DNA of 64,000 nt from Diaporthe sp. PMI_573 (GCA_021399435.1 JAJTUP010000001.1:3100001-3164000), one strand, 5' to 3'. Numbered from the stretch's first letter, positions 35,181 to 47,930 are shown. The notes: generated from the sequence alone by a model not told the origin. Numbers and translations are program-made.

Positions 35181-36353
35181 TCTGCGACGCCCAGCTCAGT
35201 GTCTTGAGTGATTTTGCTGTTCTCCCTTGTAGCTTCTGCAGCTAAATTTTTGATATTTGAGGTTGAGCTGCTGGTTCAGCAACCCGAGGCTTGTAACGGG
35301 AGGAATGATCTGATGATGCTGCCACCGGCTGCCAGTAGATGATCCCAAGGTGAGCTGCATTCAAGTCAGTATATAATGCTCGGTGCCGTTGCTGGAATCG
35401 TAGTCAAGCAAATGCAATGTCAGAAGCTGTGTGAAGAGTGGGCCGGTGAAGAAAGGCCAGGTGAAGAAGATGCTTGGTGTTTCCCAGTGTCAGGAAGAAA
35501 CAGGAAAAGGCGGTTGTGCAGCTGCCTTTGCACTTGACATGAGAGAAGGAAGCCTAGAGTATGACAAAGCGAGGCAGTCATCCGTTGCAGGGAAGTCTGC
35601 GGAACGGCGTCTGGCCATGGCTTTGAATCCAAGGGATGGGAGTAAACCCCAGAGACTCACAAGGACTGTTCAGCAAGATAGCGTGAGATGGTAGCCAGGG
35701 ACCACGGGTGCCACTATTGAAGAGAGGTTTTGGAACTTGAGACCATTGTCTGATGTGATGTCCGAAGCAAAGCACAAGTTGGTGCAAGGCAGAGTTCGTG
35801 ACAGAATGGCGGATCCTTGAATAGGCAAGTAGCTTGTTGTCTCTGAGGCCTGCTTGGCCTGCTGAATTTGCTTACTCGTTGCTGAGCAACGAGCTTCCGC
35901 TTTACAGGGGTGCCAGAGCCCACTGTGGGGTCTCCTGCCACTTTGGTCCCCTAGGGCCAAAGGTAGGCAGCATGGTGAGCTACCCCAACGCCCATCAAGG
36001 TTCGTCAGAAGGCCGCTCCACTGCCTTTTGGAAACGCTGCAGTCCCTGGATACCCCGATAGGCGGGACGCCAGCAGAACAACGTCGATTGGCCCTTGTCG
36101 GCAATTTGACGCATCGGTGGGACTTCAAAATTGTCGACGTGAACGGATGTATCTGCCATTTCCATCTCGTTGGGGGCGTTGAGGTTTCTTTTCTACTGTC
36201 TGCTGTCTGCCGCCTGATCTATAGGCACGTTGTATTACTTGCTGCCGCTGTCTCGTCGTTGCCTGCTTAGTTTCCTCAACGGCAGGTCCGGTCCACCGAC
36301 TCCGTCGCACACTCCCGGCCGTGAACGGTGCCCCTCGGATCCGCCCGGTCACA
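35181..36353. other. Divergent upstream region of Polo kinase and OPA3-like genes
   Basis: About 1.2 kb containing both promoters and leaders. No gene recognised. Confidence 0.5.
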
Positions 36354-37070
36354 ATGGTGCCTCTTCCGCTTTTCAAGCTTGCTTCTTTGTTTGTCCGCCA
36401 TGTGTCCAAATATGGAGCTGTCAGTCCGCCCGTTGACACCGGTCCCCTGGAGCCGAGTTAGTCTGACTGATCGGAAATGCAGAACCGGATCAAGGCACAA
36501 GCCCACGACCATCCTCAGTTTCGCGCGTTCGCTGCCAGATACGGCCAGAAGATCCACCAGCTGAACATGAGACTATCTGTAGCATTGTTGCGAGACCTGG
36601 ATGCGGAACGTAAGGCCAAGGAGAAAGCCGAGACGCCGACTGTCAAGACGAAGGAGCAGGTGGAGAAGGAGGAGCAATTGAAAGCCAAGCACGGGACAAC
36701 GGGGAAAAGTGCAAGCCAGTCGAGAAGCGCTCTATGGCCCAGCGTATGGAGGCGGCAATTCAAGCCCCTGCCGGAAGGGAAAGCTGTCGATCTATTCGCG
36801 GACGTTACAGGAGACGGCTTCATTCTCGTCGTTGCCGCGGCCCTGATCATATACGAGACCTGGCGCTCATCGGTCAAACCGGACAAGAACAAAGAGATGA
36901 TCGATGAGCTGAACAAGCGGTTCGAGGAGCTGCAGCTCAGAGAGAAAGACCACGAGGAAGAGGAGAGGCGACAACAGAGCAGGATATCGCAGCTGGAGGA
37001 GGTACTGCGGAACTACAAAGACCCAAAGACCAAGCAGCCTTTACTTCCATCGCCCACACCAGGAGCATGA
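36354..37070 (+). CDS. OPA3-like mitochondrial protein
   Basis: Exons 36354-36419 and 36483-37070; 217 residues. The intron 36420-36482 has GTCAGT, CTGAC and TGCAG and is phase 0. The first exon gives MVPLPLFKLASLFVRHVSKY, an amphipathic mitochondrial leader typical of OPA3, joined to NRIKAQAHDHPQFRAFAA. A later ATG at 36478 lies inside the intron, so it is not the start. A membrane segment is at about 125-140 (FILVVAAALIIYETW), followed by a coiled coil (about 150-205). OPA3 proteins sit in mitochondrial membranes and affect network shape and lipid handling; the human gene is linked to optic atrophy. ATG context is good (CACAATGG). Confidence 0.93.
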
Positions 37071-37633
37071 ACCACATCCAGACCGATGCCTTATTGGGCT
37101 CCTATCCACGATACCAGAGGGTGGACGTGCGAGGAATGCAGTCAATCCCAGTAGCATCATCATCAGCTTGCAAAGCTCGCGTCGCGGCTGCCACGAGCTT
37201 GTAGATAAACTGAAACTGTACGGTAGGGTAGAGTCGTACCAGGACAGTCAGCAGCGAGTCTGCTAGCAAGGGACAAGCAAGGCGTTGGGGTCAATCTTTT
37301 TGGGCAAGCATCATCAACACCTGCTCAGCCCTGGGAAGGCTCGTCAGTGCCTGTGCTGTTCGAGTTGCGCCTTCCCACAGAAAAAGTTTGAGATACTAGA
37401 GTCCTAACACCACCCCTCTCTGGCTGAGGAAGACCTCTTGGGACGGTAGGGATCAAGTGTTAGACAGAACCCTCGTCCTCATTATCACCTCTCTTCAATC
37501 CAAAAGACCCTCACCACGATCGAGTTCCTCGCCTTCTTTGGTATCTTGTGCTCCTAGCCCATTGAGTGGTGTGGCAGTACAGTCAAGTCAGTACAGTCAA
37601 GCCTTGCCAGGTTCCAACAAGTTTGGGATCACA
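37071..37633. other. Intergenic region between OPA3-like and unknown gene
   Basis: About 560 bases, both flanking genes on the plus strand. The frame of the next gene stays open back to about 37457 without an ATG, so an upstream exon cannot be excluded. Confidence 0.45.
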
Positions 37634-38547
37634 ATGTTCTGCACCTCACTACGAAGGCGCAGGGAATGGGCACCTGTCGTTACCCGTCTGCTTCAGAACA
37701 GAGATCCCAAATTTAGAGGTGAGGATGAGATTCGGTCCATCCAAGACCTCGCCTTACCGGAGAGCGCGTTCTGACTAGCCGTGGAATACGTCAGAGAGCA
37801 AGCTTGACACTCACGATGTCAACCTGCCACTGCCCAGCCCTGATGCACCAGGAACACGATATCTGCGCTTCCTTCTTCTGTCACTGGCCGATCATGATCC
37901 AACTGCCCGACGCAAGCGCATCGAGCGACTCGAGAATCAATCCGGTGGCGGTGACGCTGCCATCATCTGGTTGCTGGGAGAAGGCGGTGACGAGTGCTCT
38001 TACTTGCAGTTCCAGATTGAGTAACTATCAACCACTCCTCCTTCTCGAACACCTGTCTGTCTTCGAGGCATGTACTTACAAGATTCTACTGTCAGGCTCG
38101 GCGAAGGGTTTGAAATCCCGCTCCTACCGCTGCGAAGCACCGATGATCTGCCAGACGCCCTCCACAAATTCCACCGGTCGTTCCTCCAAGGCAACTCTAC
38201 TCAGCAAACCTCGACCCGGTCGCAAGGCATGGAAGCCGTGCAGAGTCTTCTCCCTTACAGCGGCATGTCGCCTCCGTTGTGCCAGCACACCACCAACATC
38301 GTAAGTACAGCCTCCCCCCCTGTACGGTTTATTTTATATCTCGTGTTTTGGAATGTTCCAGAGGACATCATTTCAGGTTTCATAGCAGATCATTGACACA
38401 TATTAGCTTACTGACCTGACGATGGGCTTCGCACATCTAGCCAACGTGGCAAGTACGGAGACTGGGCAGTTGGAGCTCGCTGAATACCTCGGCCAAGAGG
38501 AGGCACAACGAGCGATAGCGTTCTGGACGCAGGAGTATCTGGCGTGA
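37634..38547 (+). CDS. Unrecognised four-exon gene
   Basis: Exons 37634-37718, 37795-38020, 38096-38300 and 38407-38547; 218 residues. Introns: 37719-37794 (GTGAGG, CTGACTAG, GTCAG), 38021-38095 (GTAACT...TGTCAG) and 38301-38406 (GTAAGT...TATTAG); all phases agree. The protein starts MFCTSLRRRREWAPVVTRLL and includes TRYLRFLLLSLADHDPTARR, DAAIIWLLGEGGD, SYLQFQIELGEGFEIPLLPL and a C-terminus QEEAQRAIAFWTQEYLA. It looks like a small soluble alpha/beta protein, with no signal peptide or membrane segment. I do not recognise the family. The start is provisional because the frame is open further upstream. Four concordant introns and sensible composition argue that it is real. Confidence 0.65.
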
Positions 38548-41500
38548 TGGGCCTAAGGTAAGAATAGCTCGACTCGCCCAGATCATTCGCCGGACTTTAT
38601 GCAAGACTGTATCTTGTTGCTTTTTGGCCCTGAATCACCGGGCAGTATTCACTTGCGTTTCCGTCTGGTTGCCTCGAACTTGGACTGGTGGAGGTTCTCT
38701 GGTGAAGGCCAGTCTACGATACAGGAGTTCCAACCTTGAGAGTGCGGAGACCAAGTCAGGCAGGTACAGCTGATGACCGCGGAGACAACCATAGTCACAA
38801 AACCGTCTGTGCTGTACCCGATTCTAACGTGAAGGCATCGGAGGCCCAGGGTGGGATGGCCAACCTCATCTTGTGATGTTCCATGGCTTATGATAAAACG
38901 CGCACCACGCCGACTTGCTTTATAAGCTAGCAATGCCAACTGTGTCAAAAAGCTCCTCGTGCTCTGATGGACGACTATGAATGAACACGAATGACAGCGA
39001 ACAACCGGTGTGAGTTGGTATCAATATCCATATCGCAGGTTCAGAAAACCATTTGACGGTAAGAGCGGCTTGCTCGCAATATGTTTGCGTGTATGTCATG
39101 GGTGCTGGTTACATAAGTCACTCACACGCACGTAGAACGACTAGCTTAGAGTGAGACCAGCGACAGCTCACGGCCAGGACTACAGCTGTAATATTCAAGC
39201 TCCCCTTTTAATCACCCTGAGCGTGCGGACAGGCGCACACTACACAGTCCCAGCTTGAAATCCTTGAGCTGGGGCTGGGGCCGGAAATTACATAGCGGCA
39301 AGCCATCTTGTTTTCATTCCTTGAGACTCGAGCGTAATGAATACTCAGGCGGCCGCTAGACGTTGGTCAAAGCCGGAGCTTCTGATGCGGAGGCTTCGTC
39401 TTCAAGACTAGATATCTGCGGGAACGGGCCAACGGACGAATGCAGATAGCAGTCTGGCCGTGGTCTGGCCCGAGCATTGACAAGAATAGAGACGGTTGCA
39501 CACCTTGCAGGAGTAGATTGTCGAATGACGATATGCAGTTGACTCGAGCATACGACGATAGCCCACTGCATCGAACCACGGCGTTGAGACTGTCACAGGG
39601 GTCGTAAGGATCCTCGGTTATCCGGTTCGTGGGCTTTCCGGTTCAATCTGTAAGATCTAAGATAGTCCCTCTCGTGCGGTAGTCGACATCGGCCCACCGG
39701 GTGGAGTCACGCGACTGCTCCAGTCGAGTGCCTATTATGCACAAGAGCTTGCGAAGAGGACAACGGCCGGAAGCAACGCGAAGCTCGCTGAGTTGGCGAA
39801 CCGAAAACTGCAAGCGCCTGTAAGCAGATGAGAGGCAGTTTATCGCGGCAGCACATTGAATGGCCCCTATGAACACTGGGGTCCAAGAATGCTCCCATTT
39901 ATAGATTCCTTGGAATTAAATAGTCTGACAGGCTCACCGGTATCAATTGGCCACTTGGGGGCATGATATGCGGTGACCACGCATATCACGATGCGTCTCG
40001 CAGATCAAAGGCCGGGCAGGGAGGTAAAAGTCAAGGCCCAGTCTGCCGAACTGATTGGTCTCTCCACCGAGGCTGGTGTGCGAACCCATGGAGCGGGTCG
40101 CCATCCCGGCCCACGCCCGTCCGAAATACCAATTGGCATCCAAGTGCAAGCGCTGGGGCTGGGTTGGCATTGGCTGGGCCTGTGCAGAGTGGACCCCGAT
40201 CGAGGTGGGGGACGGAGTAGACTAATTGACTGGCAGGCCTTCCTCAGATCTTGTTCTGCACGCCGCTGTGCACTGCCAAGCTGCCACGTTCGACGTCCTG
40301 CTTGCCTCTCGGTCGTTGGCTGCTGTTGCTGAGAAAACATGAACCTTAACTTTATCTCCCGCCCGTCGCTACGACCGCACAGAGCTTTTTTGGGGCCTTG
40401 GTGATCGGCATCCGATCACCGCCGGCAGACTGCTTGGCCTGGATAATGGATAATGCTGCCAAAAAAGGCAGAGGGCCCGCTGTTGGGCTTTCTGACCGCA
40501 CAGCGATAGGAATCCGTCCAAGTCATGTCACGAGTCCACAAGGCTGACTGACTGACATTGCATCGGTCTGCTGCATTCAGCGTAGGTGGCTGTTCGTTCG
40601 ATCTCTTGAGTGACGGCTGCTTCGTCCCTCCAATTTGCAGAATGGTCCAAACAAGGTCAGGACGATTCAATCAAATGTTTCCATCCGACCTGCTCTTGGT
40701 GGCATCCAAGGTTCGAACGGTGCAGATTTGCTTTCGAGGCTTCCAGGGCCGTCTCGGAAGTCTTGGGCTGATCTGATCCGAGCTGCGAAATCCAGAGAAC
40801 AACGGACGATATTCTAGACGCAAAAGCATGCGTGCTCTCGTCCTGACCCGCAGTTCGCTGTGCCCCCCGACTTGCATGCCTGCACAGCTCGTCATCGACG
40901 GGACGAGGACGAGACGTTGCCTCAATCGCAGGGAAGAGCCTGGAAGCCTTGTCACATCACTGCTCTGTGCTCTCTCAGAGTAGGGAGTATGTACCTTGCC
41001 GCTTGGCCAAGTATGGTACGCGACTTTACTGTGTAGGGGCGAGTCTCAGGCAGTGCGGCTCTGTGCTGATCCGAACTAGCGTCCCCTGTTTCGGGGTCCC
41101 CCGCTACCAATTGGCCTGGCCGACCTGTCAGACCCAACTTTATCCTCCAAATGGGTCCAAAGCGTTGGAGGCGTACTCATTCAGTCTCCTAAAACGGCCT
41201 CTGCCTCAGCCTCCCGCTGCTGGTCTCGGCGAAACCGCTATCTGTCTGATCGTCTGTCGCATGAAGCCTGGCACCTGGAAAGGGCTTAGCAATTATCCCA
41301 TCAATCTTGGGACGGGCTGGACGGCTGATCTTTTCAACTTGAGATCTGCGTCTGATGAACTCCTCAGTGGCGTCGAGCCACTACCGCAGCCTGGGACGGC
41401 AGCCAAGGACGAGACGAGCCTCAAGCGTACTCTCCAACTCCCCGCACACAGCATTCGACGTGCACTACTGTAGCGACACGCCTTGGTGAGACAGCCAAAC

Positions 41501-43830
41501 TGAACGAGACTCAACGGCTGGAGCGCAACGCCTTGAGCGTGGTTTAATTTGGTGGCTCTGGTTCCGAGGCGTCTTGAGGCGTCTCGTCCCAACGTGAGTT
41601 GTGACACCAGAGCGACACCAGGGCCACCCGGTGAGAAGGCAAAGGGCAACATTTGCGCAGTCAAGGAAGTACCACAGTACACTGCTCGCGACGTGGAATT
41701 AGGCATTGGTGGGCTGGCAGGCCGCAGTGGCCACACACTTACTGTGTACCACGCCGTGACAGTGACAGTGACAGTGACAGTGACAGTGACCAGAACGAGC
41801 TGCCGGCATGGCCTGGCAGCAGCACTGGTGCTGGACGTCCAGCCCCCCATGAGCCGGCAAGAATGACCCAAAAAGGCAGCGAGTATTGGCAAAGCATCAC
41901 GGTGTGGCTGCACGCATGCGGCGTCCCTTCCCCTTCCAGGGCCATGCTCCATGGTCCGCATTGTCCCTCGAAAAGTTGTCGCTCGGCGAACAACCGCCCA
42001 CGTGAAGCAACGAGAGTGACCTGGAACGACCCCTCTGCCAGGGGAAGACCCCTGAACCCAGCTTGCAGCCTCGCAGCAGGGGCTGGCCCCGGCCCCTGGT
42101 TGTGCAGGGGCCTGATTGGACTGTTCCCCATCTCTACGCGCCGTGCTACACTGCACGCTATCTGATGTTCTGCCAATCATCTCAGACGAAGAGCTTTGCC
42201 GCTGCTCTTGCACATCGTCTTCTCCCCTCCCAGTCCCCAATGGTTCCGAGGTATGCGTTGCCGCCGAGGCCGAGGCCGTCTTTTGGAGAGCCAGCTGCCT
42301 TGCTGATTGGGCGTCTTGCATACAAATCGCATGGTTTATCGCTTGCGCGGCCTGAGCAGGCAGGACGATCACGGCCTCCAGCCCCTCTCCGTCGACGAGC
42401 ATCGCCTCACCGTTGCTCGGCAGAATCGCGAGGGACTTGCCGCTGGGGGTCAGGTGGCCAGGGATTTCCAAGGCTCACACCAGGAGTGTAGCCGCTGCGT
42501 GCTCATCAGAATTCTCCAGAATGGCCCCCCCCAAAAAAAGTGGCGGTCTCTGGGTAGGCTTCCGATACAAGCTCTTCGAAGCGGCCGTGGCCGTGGCCGT
42601 GGCTTGATCGTTCATATGAGACTCGGACGAGTCAAACTACGTCTCGTTTGGCGCGGGCCCTTCTCACAATGAGAAATAAAATGCCCTTGTACCTTTGTCT
42701 CGTTGGAAAGCGATGTATGGACGTGTAGCGCAGCGCATCCCTGCGAGTGGACCTGAGTGGACCTCCTCCCGTGTCCCTCCCTGCACTCTTCCTTGGCCCT
42801 GGCACGTACCCGGGGTACTTGCATGCATAGGCCTCCTCACACGTCTCGACCCGCACTTCTCATGTCACTCTTAAACTTGCATGTCCCGCACCCGAGTAGA
42901 TCAAGCGAACCCTCCTACATGCCAAAAAGGTCGACCCTGCCTCAAACATCTAGCTTCCCCTGCCTCAGACCTCCGTCTTGTCTGATCTTCAACCCCATAT
43001 CAATGCGAAGGAGCCTCAAGCCCTTGCCAGTACCGGCGAAAACGCACTCTTGACCTCATCTCGACTGACCTGGCTTGGCTTCGCCGCGAGCATCAAACAA
43101 CGCCATCCCATCACCACAGAGGGCGGTTCACTCTCCACCCCTTGGGCCCCAGAGCGTGGACCAACCCCTTGATGATACCGTCCATAAGCCATCGTCTCCA
43201 CCCCCCAGGTCAGTGTCGATCAAGCTTAATGTTGCTCGGATGCCAGCCGTCATCATAGACCGGATCTCAAGAACCTGGGCCTCCGACGAAGACGTACCAG
43301 CATCAAGCCAGAAACATTCGATACCCTCCCCAGTCGGTTCCCAAAGACATTTGATACACACCCTTCGGCCCGGGTTTGTGCCCACAGGGCATAGACCATC
43401 CGGCATACCAAGACAAGGCAATATAGTCCTACTTGGCCCCGTTGGCCGCTCATCGTCTCATACCCTTCACACCTGTTCCTTCCTTCCCTTTCGATAGTGT
43501 GGCAAACAGTTTGTCGATAGCCTTCTTTCATATCGACAACCTGCACATCATCCCTACAGAGCGAGTCCGGTCACTCGTCTCTACTTACTACTTCACTTTT
43601 AATAATACCGACAACCGACGCTGGTGCCGTGTGGAGGACTTTGTTGAGCGGGTCCAACTTCTCTCGTTCTGAATCCGAATTAGACCGTTCTGATCTTACC
43701 TGGGAAGGCGCAACAAACATCCACCACCGATCAGCACCACGAGGGAGAGCAACCTTGGACGAGTCAGGAAGAAAGAGCTTAGGAGCGGAGGCAATATTCC
43801 TGGGGAAGTTGCAACGTTTACGAATCCACG
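38548..43830. other. 5.3-kb stretch without a recognisable gene
   Basis: Many short ORFs on both strands. The longest is minus 41293-42471 (392 codons), low-complexity and crossing a hexamer repeat, which I do not accept. A pyrimidine-rich part from about 42750 to 43700 on the plus strand resembles a leader for the DUF7727 gene. No transposon or RNA gene recognised. Confidence 0.5.
41756..41790. repeat. GTGACA hexamer microsatellite
   Basis: Nearly six tandem copies of GTGACA in noncoding DNA. Translated on the minus strand it would give a Thr-Val run, which explains part of the long spurious ORF over it. Confidence 0.85.
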
Positions 43831-44394
43831 ATGGGAAGGCTTATTAAGAACCACTGGGCGAGGCTCATCATCCTCACTGCCGGAGCTTGTGAGTGCAACT
43901 AACCCTGCGGCGCGGTGGGATATTGCTTGGTTCACGGGACATTCACTGACATTACTCTCAGACCAAATCGCTGCGGCAATTGAAGGATTTTTCTGGCCCA
44001 AGATTTTCTGGGACTTCGCCACCAAGACCCTCGATGCGGCTGTTAAGCCGTTCCCTGTGCTACAGATTATCAACCTGGTGATGGGGATATGGGTGGTGGC
44101 ATGGGAGTGGCCTCTGAATTTCATCGCCGGCACGGCAATCCACCGAAGCTTGGAGGCTCGCCTGGCCTTCCTGCCCCTGGCAGCGCTTGCCGCCGTCTTG
44201 ACATATCAAGGGACAAACGCCGCCCTGTACTATCTGGTCGCTATGGTCGTTGAATTCTGGGCATTTTCTGAGGGCGAGGTATGTTTGGACACCATCTATC
44301 ATATGGGGGGCACAAGACTGACAAAATTACACAGGTGATCTGCGCAAAGCCTTGGACATTACCTAAACGAGGCGGTGGAGGACAATCGGCATAG
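43831..44394 (+). CDS. DUF7727-type four-helix membrane protein
   Basis: Exons 43831-43888, 43962-44278 and 44335-44394; 144 residues. Introns 43889-43961 (GTGAGT...TCTCAG) and 44279-44334 (GTATGT, CTGAC, CACAG) are in phase. It begins MGRLIKNHWARLIILTAGAY and contains AIEGFFWPKIFWDF, an apparent family signature, and four hydrophobic segments: about 10-30, 57-80, 92-108 and 113-130. It ends CAKPWTLPKRGGGGQSA. I assign it from memory to a conserved fungal family of small integral membrane proteins of unknown function (DUF7727). A further open frame just downstream could serve as an alternative last exon. Confidence 0.88.
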
Positions 44395-46499
44395 ACAATT
44401 TATCATTCCGATTCATCAATCCGAGTCCGTCCTGAACGAAACAGCCATCGGCTCGATCACCAGCAAACCCGTCATCACAAGACAGATACGGGATCGATTA
44501 CCCATTCCAACGACGGACTTGGCGTTGGAATGTTTACCAGGAGCGGACTTCGCTGTCGAATCTCATGGCGATGGCGGCGGCGGCACCAGGAGCTTTGGAC
44601 AAGCTGGGACGACCTCACGGGCGTGCAGAGGGATTGGGACGGTACGGGGTCACGCAGGAAATACCCAATTTTATCACGACATCAATCATCACGACGGGGG
44701 TGTTTACGACCAACAGCGGAGGTTTTATTATCTTATTATTAGCATGATTTGGGTCCACCTTGACCGTACGGCAGGTGAGGCTCACGTCAAATTCATCATG
44801 GAATTTTAGCGTTCATCTCACTGGCCGTCCACACAATTATCTCGAGTAAGCCGCCGAGGGAATTAGACGAAATGGGGACCCAGAGGGCGACTAGCAGGCG
44901 TACCAGAGTTTCCCATCAGAAGAGATGGGACGGAGCGGGTCGAGACGAGCTATTGAAGCCAAGGGTTCGAGAAGGGGGTCTGGTGAGGGTTGGGGAGGCG
45001 AGCCAGACGCTGCGGATGGGCGAGAGGTTCCCCCTTTACCACGCCTGCCACGCTCCCCACGGTTCCTCCCGTTTCAGAAGCTGCGTCCTTGACACGGGCA
45101 GGCTAGGCAGCGCAAGGTCAAGGGACCAGCAAAATTAGGAGTCGCCGCCGCCGACGGTAGAAGGCTGAGCCCTCCCCAAGGCGAGGCTTGTACCAGGCTC
45201 CCGCATTCGAAACTGGTGCGAAACGGGTGCCCTGGCGCTAAGAAGGCTGACATAACTCTTGTCCTTGTCCGACATGCAACGCCCGCACAAACCGCCCCCC
45301 CCTTGCCCTTACCTACCGTGCCTGGTTCGCCTGCACAGCCAACTACCGGCCCCCAATTGTGAAGGTGTCTGTAGAGTCTATTTGTGCACGGGTCATGAGT
45401 TCATATGTTGTTAAAGTTTTTCTGTCCTCCCATATGCGGGCATGAGGCTCAAAATGTCTGTGCAGTTGGAGGACTTATTCATGCTATCGGGATGGGTGAC
45501 GGGTGTTATATGGGTCTGTCCGTCCAGGATCGACAGATGATGTTGGCCTGTGCCTCCACTCTTCTCTCTCACGCACCCTCTCAGTTCCATCTGCCGCTTA
45601 TCGATATGCCAGTATGCTCGCGTGCCCGGTCCCGCCCAGACTTCTTGCGGGTCACCGGGTTTCGCCCTGTGTGCGTGCCATTGCTCGCTTGGAATTTGGC
45701 AGAAAGTCTTGTCTATTGGACTGACCTTGATGAGAAGAATGCAAATTGCGTGTGAACTTAGTCATCAAAATCATTCAAATTGGCGGGCACAGCCACGACT
45801 GGCCGCTGACCTTGCCCAGAACGCAGTCGACAGAGAACCTTGAGCTAGGCGGCAGGACGCTTGGCATTAGCAAACGCCGACTTAACTTAACTGACTGTCT
45901 ACCTAGTAATGAGTAGCTCTCAACAGCTGATTGCTACTCTGTTACTCAATCAGGGGCGGGCATTATTCGCGCAAAGAATACTGTACATGAGTTCGCTTAG
46001 CGTCAATGAACTTGGACTCGCCTGCAGCTCATGCCGCAGTGAACCGGCGGCAGTAAGTCCGTGTCCGAAAGTGAGGTGGGTGCCCTGAGTGCATCATGAC
46101 GTGGTTGCGGCCTGACGCGGGCGGGGTCTGAGAGGGGCATTGCTCAAAGATTGTGCTGGTACCTTTTCAGGCGTACAGCACAGAGTAGGTCAGTCTACAG
46201 TCAAGCAATGAAAGACGGGGGCGAGGTTGTTCAAATGATGAGATCGACAGGACAACTACTTATTAGAACCCTCGTTGGGAAGCTCAAGATCCTCAATCAT
46301 CCGCTGCAGTCCCGAGCTTTACGAACATGTGCACATGCACAGCAGGAGGCCGACTGTTAGGAGACTGCCTAACGAGGCAGGACACTTTTGATTATTGAGA
46401 CTACCAAAACGCCGATATCATGGTCCATCTTAAACCTCCAAATGCTAAACCAGCAGTGTTCGTGACGTCAATGGGTATCTTTCCAGCCTTGCGAGAGGC
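44395..46499. other. 2.1-kb region without an established gene
   Basis: Contains an open frame 44436-44747 on the plus strand that could be an alternative last exon of the DUF7727 gene. The rest holds only short accidental ORFs and a few AT-rich stretches. The right end includes the 3' region of the Rtc3-like gene. Confidence 0.45.
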
Positions 46500-47032
46500 T
46501 CAGTGAGCAACCATGGGGCCCTTGGAGTCGTTCTTGGGTCCCTGTCGCTCGGGCATCTTTGTGGATGGGAACACTGGTCAGCCCTGCTGTTTGCGGATGA
46601 TGGGGGTTCGAACACGCAGCGCGAGTGACTCCCGGCCAAGGGAGGGAGGTGGCTTACCGATGACTCCTGCACAGCACCCTTCTCCAGGATGGCCTTGATG
46701 ACATCATCCTCGTTGCTGGTGCCGAACTCGTTCTCCAGCTGGCCCTTGGGCGCGCTGTCGTATGCTCCTTGTGCGCCTTGGCTGTTGGCGGAGAGAGAAA
46801 GACGTCCGTCAGCGAGGGGTTCCGGTACGGTTGTGTGAGAGGTTCCGAGGACCACCGGAGGGGGAACTTACTTGTGCGTCACGAAGATCTTGAATGCGGA
46901 GACGAAGTGAGCCATGGGAACGGACTTGTCCGACTGCCACTTCTTGTAGGTCTCGAGGTCATCGATGAAGACGAGGTAGTCGTCGTCGGAGCCCTTGTAG
47001 TGGATCTTGACCTGAGTAGCGCCGCCCTTCAT
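46500..47032 (-). CDS. RTC3: SBDS N-terminal domain protein (Rtc3-like)
   Basis: Three exons: 47032-46872, 46781-46658 and 46556-46500; 113 residues. Introns 46871-46782 (GTAAGT...CAACAG) and 46657-46557 (GTAAGC, GCTGACC, AAAG) are in phase. The protein is a stand-alone SBDS N-terminal (FYSH) domain: TQVKIHYKGSDDDYLVFIDD, YKKWQSDKSVPMAHFVSAF, KIFVTHNQGAQG, QLENEFGTSNEDDVIKAIL. Its length equals that of yeast Rtc3 (about 111 residues) rather than full-length Sdo1 (about 250), so it is a paralogue of the ribosome maturation factor. Rtc3 is implicated in RNA metabolism and telomere capping in yeast; the molecular role is unclear. The tail MPERQGPKNDSKGPMVAH is encoded by a tiny last exon. Confidence 0.92.
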
Positions 47033-47930
47033 CTTGGCTGTTGTTGTGGGTTGTGACGTTGGTGTTGAGAAGAGGGATTTGCTCAGGATTGCGATGATAA
47101 GCAGGTGTGTTTGAGTCGTCAATTCGTTTGTTTCCAGAGTCGTAGTTGTGATGCTTGAGAGGTGTTGGTCAAGAAAGTAAGAGGAGGCCGAGGTGGTGTC
47201 TGGCTCATTTTATGGAGGGGAGCTCGTGATAACTACGTCATACGGCGAGCTTGGGATGGCGGGGCGGCGCCAGCTCCAGAGCTTCCACTTCCAAGCCTGG
47301 TGTGGGGCATCCCGCCATAGAGAGGCATGGAATACGGGTAGTACCTTGCATTCCCGCACCCGTCCCTACGTCACCTGTGGTTGACGCGGGCGACAGGGGT
47401 AGCTTCAAGACCTGCTACCCACAACAAGACCTCATATTCTGGGATATCAAGTCACTCCAGTCCTGCCACGCATCATAGCCGCAGCTTGCCGGTGCTCCGT
47501 CTTGGCTTTGGTCCTGCCACTACAGCTGCAGATGAGTGGGCAGTTAGGAGATGTGCCTCGATACACAGCACGCAAGAACAAGACGGGACACTCAGCCAAG
47601 GCACACCGGCGTTGTTGAAGACAGCAACTTGTGCACCCCTCCATCATGACTCTGTGGCCCGTGCCAGCAGCCTCTATATTCTCCAGGACAGAAGCATCCC
47701 CCGTGATGAAGTATGCCCAATCGGTCGCCCTGCTCATGTATCCATGCAGCCTGCTCAGCGTGGCATCGAGCTGGTCGAGGACGGTCGTGTCGTACCCCCC
47801 CCACGGTATTCCTAACAGCCTCTATATTGATGGCATGAGATACACTTGAGCCCAAGCCAATATCATGTGCCCTCTGGCCCTTCGGAACCCTGTCTACTTG
47901 TCGAGTTGCTAACTTGAGACGCCGGAATCA
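47033..47930. other. Divergent upstream region of Rtc3-like and CFEM-like genes
   Basis: About 900 bases holding both promoters. No other gene recognised. Confidence 0.5.

Noticed and set aside
36477..36485. ATG near 36478 as start of the OPA3-like protein
   Set aside because: It lies in the intron just before the acceptor; the upstream exon at 36354 supplies the family's normal N-terminus.
40700..40725. GGTTCGAA string resembling a tRNA T-loop
   Set aside because: No matching acceptor stem, D-arm or anticodon arm could be folded around it. Similar strings near 21190, 44965 and 46600 fail in the same way.
41293..42471. 392-codon ORF on the minus strand
   Set aside because: Composition is low-complexity and shifts along its length, it crosses a GTGACA microsatellite giving a Thr-Val run, and no domain or splice context supports it. 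Long chance ORFs are expected in GC-rich DNA.
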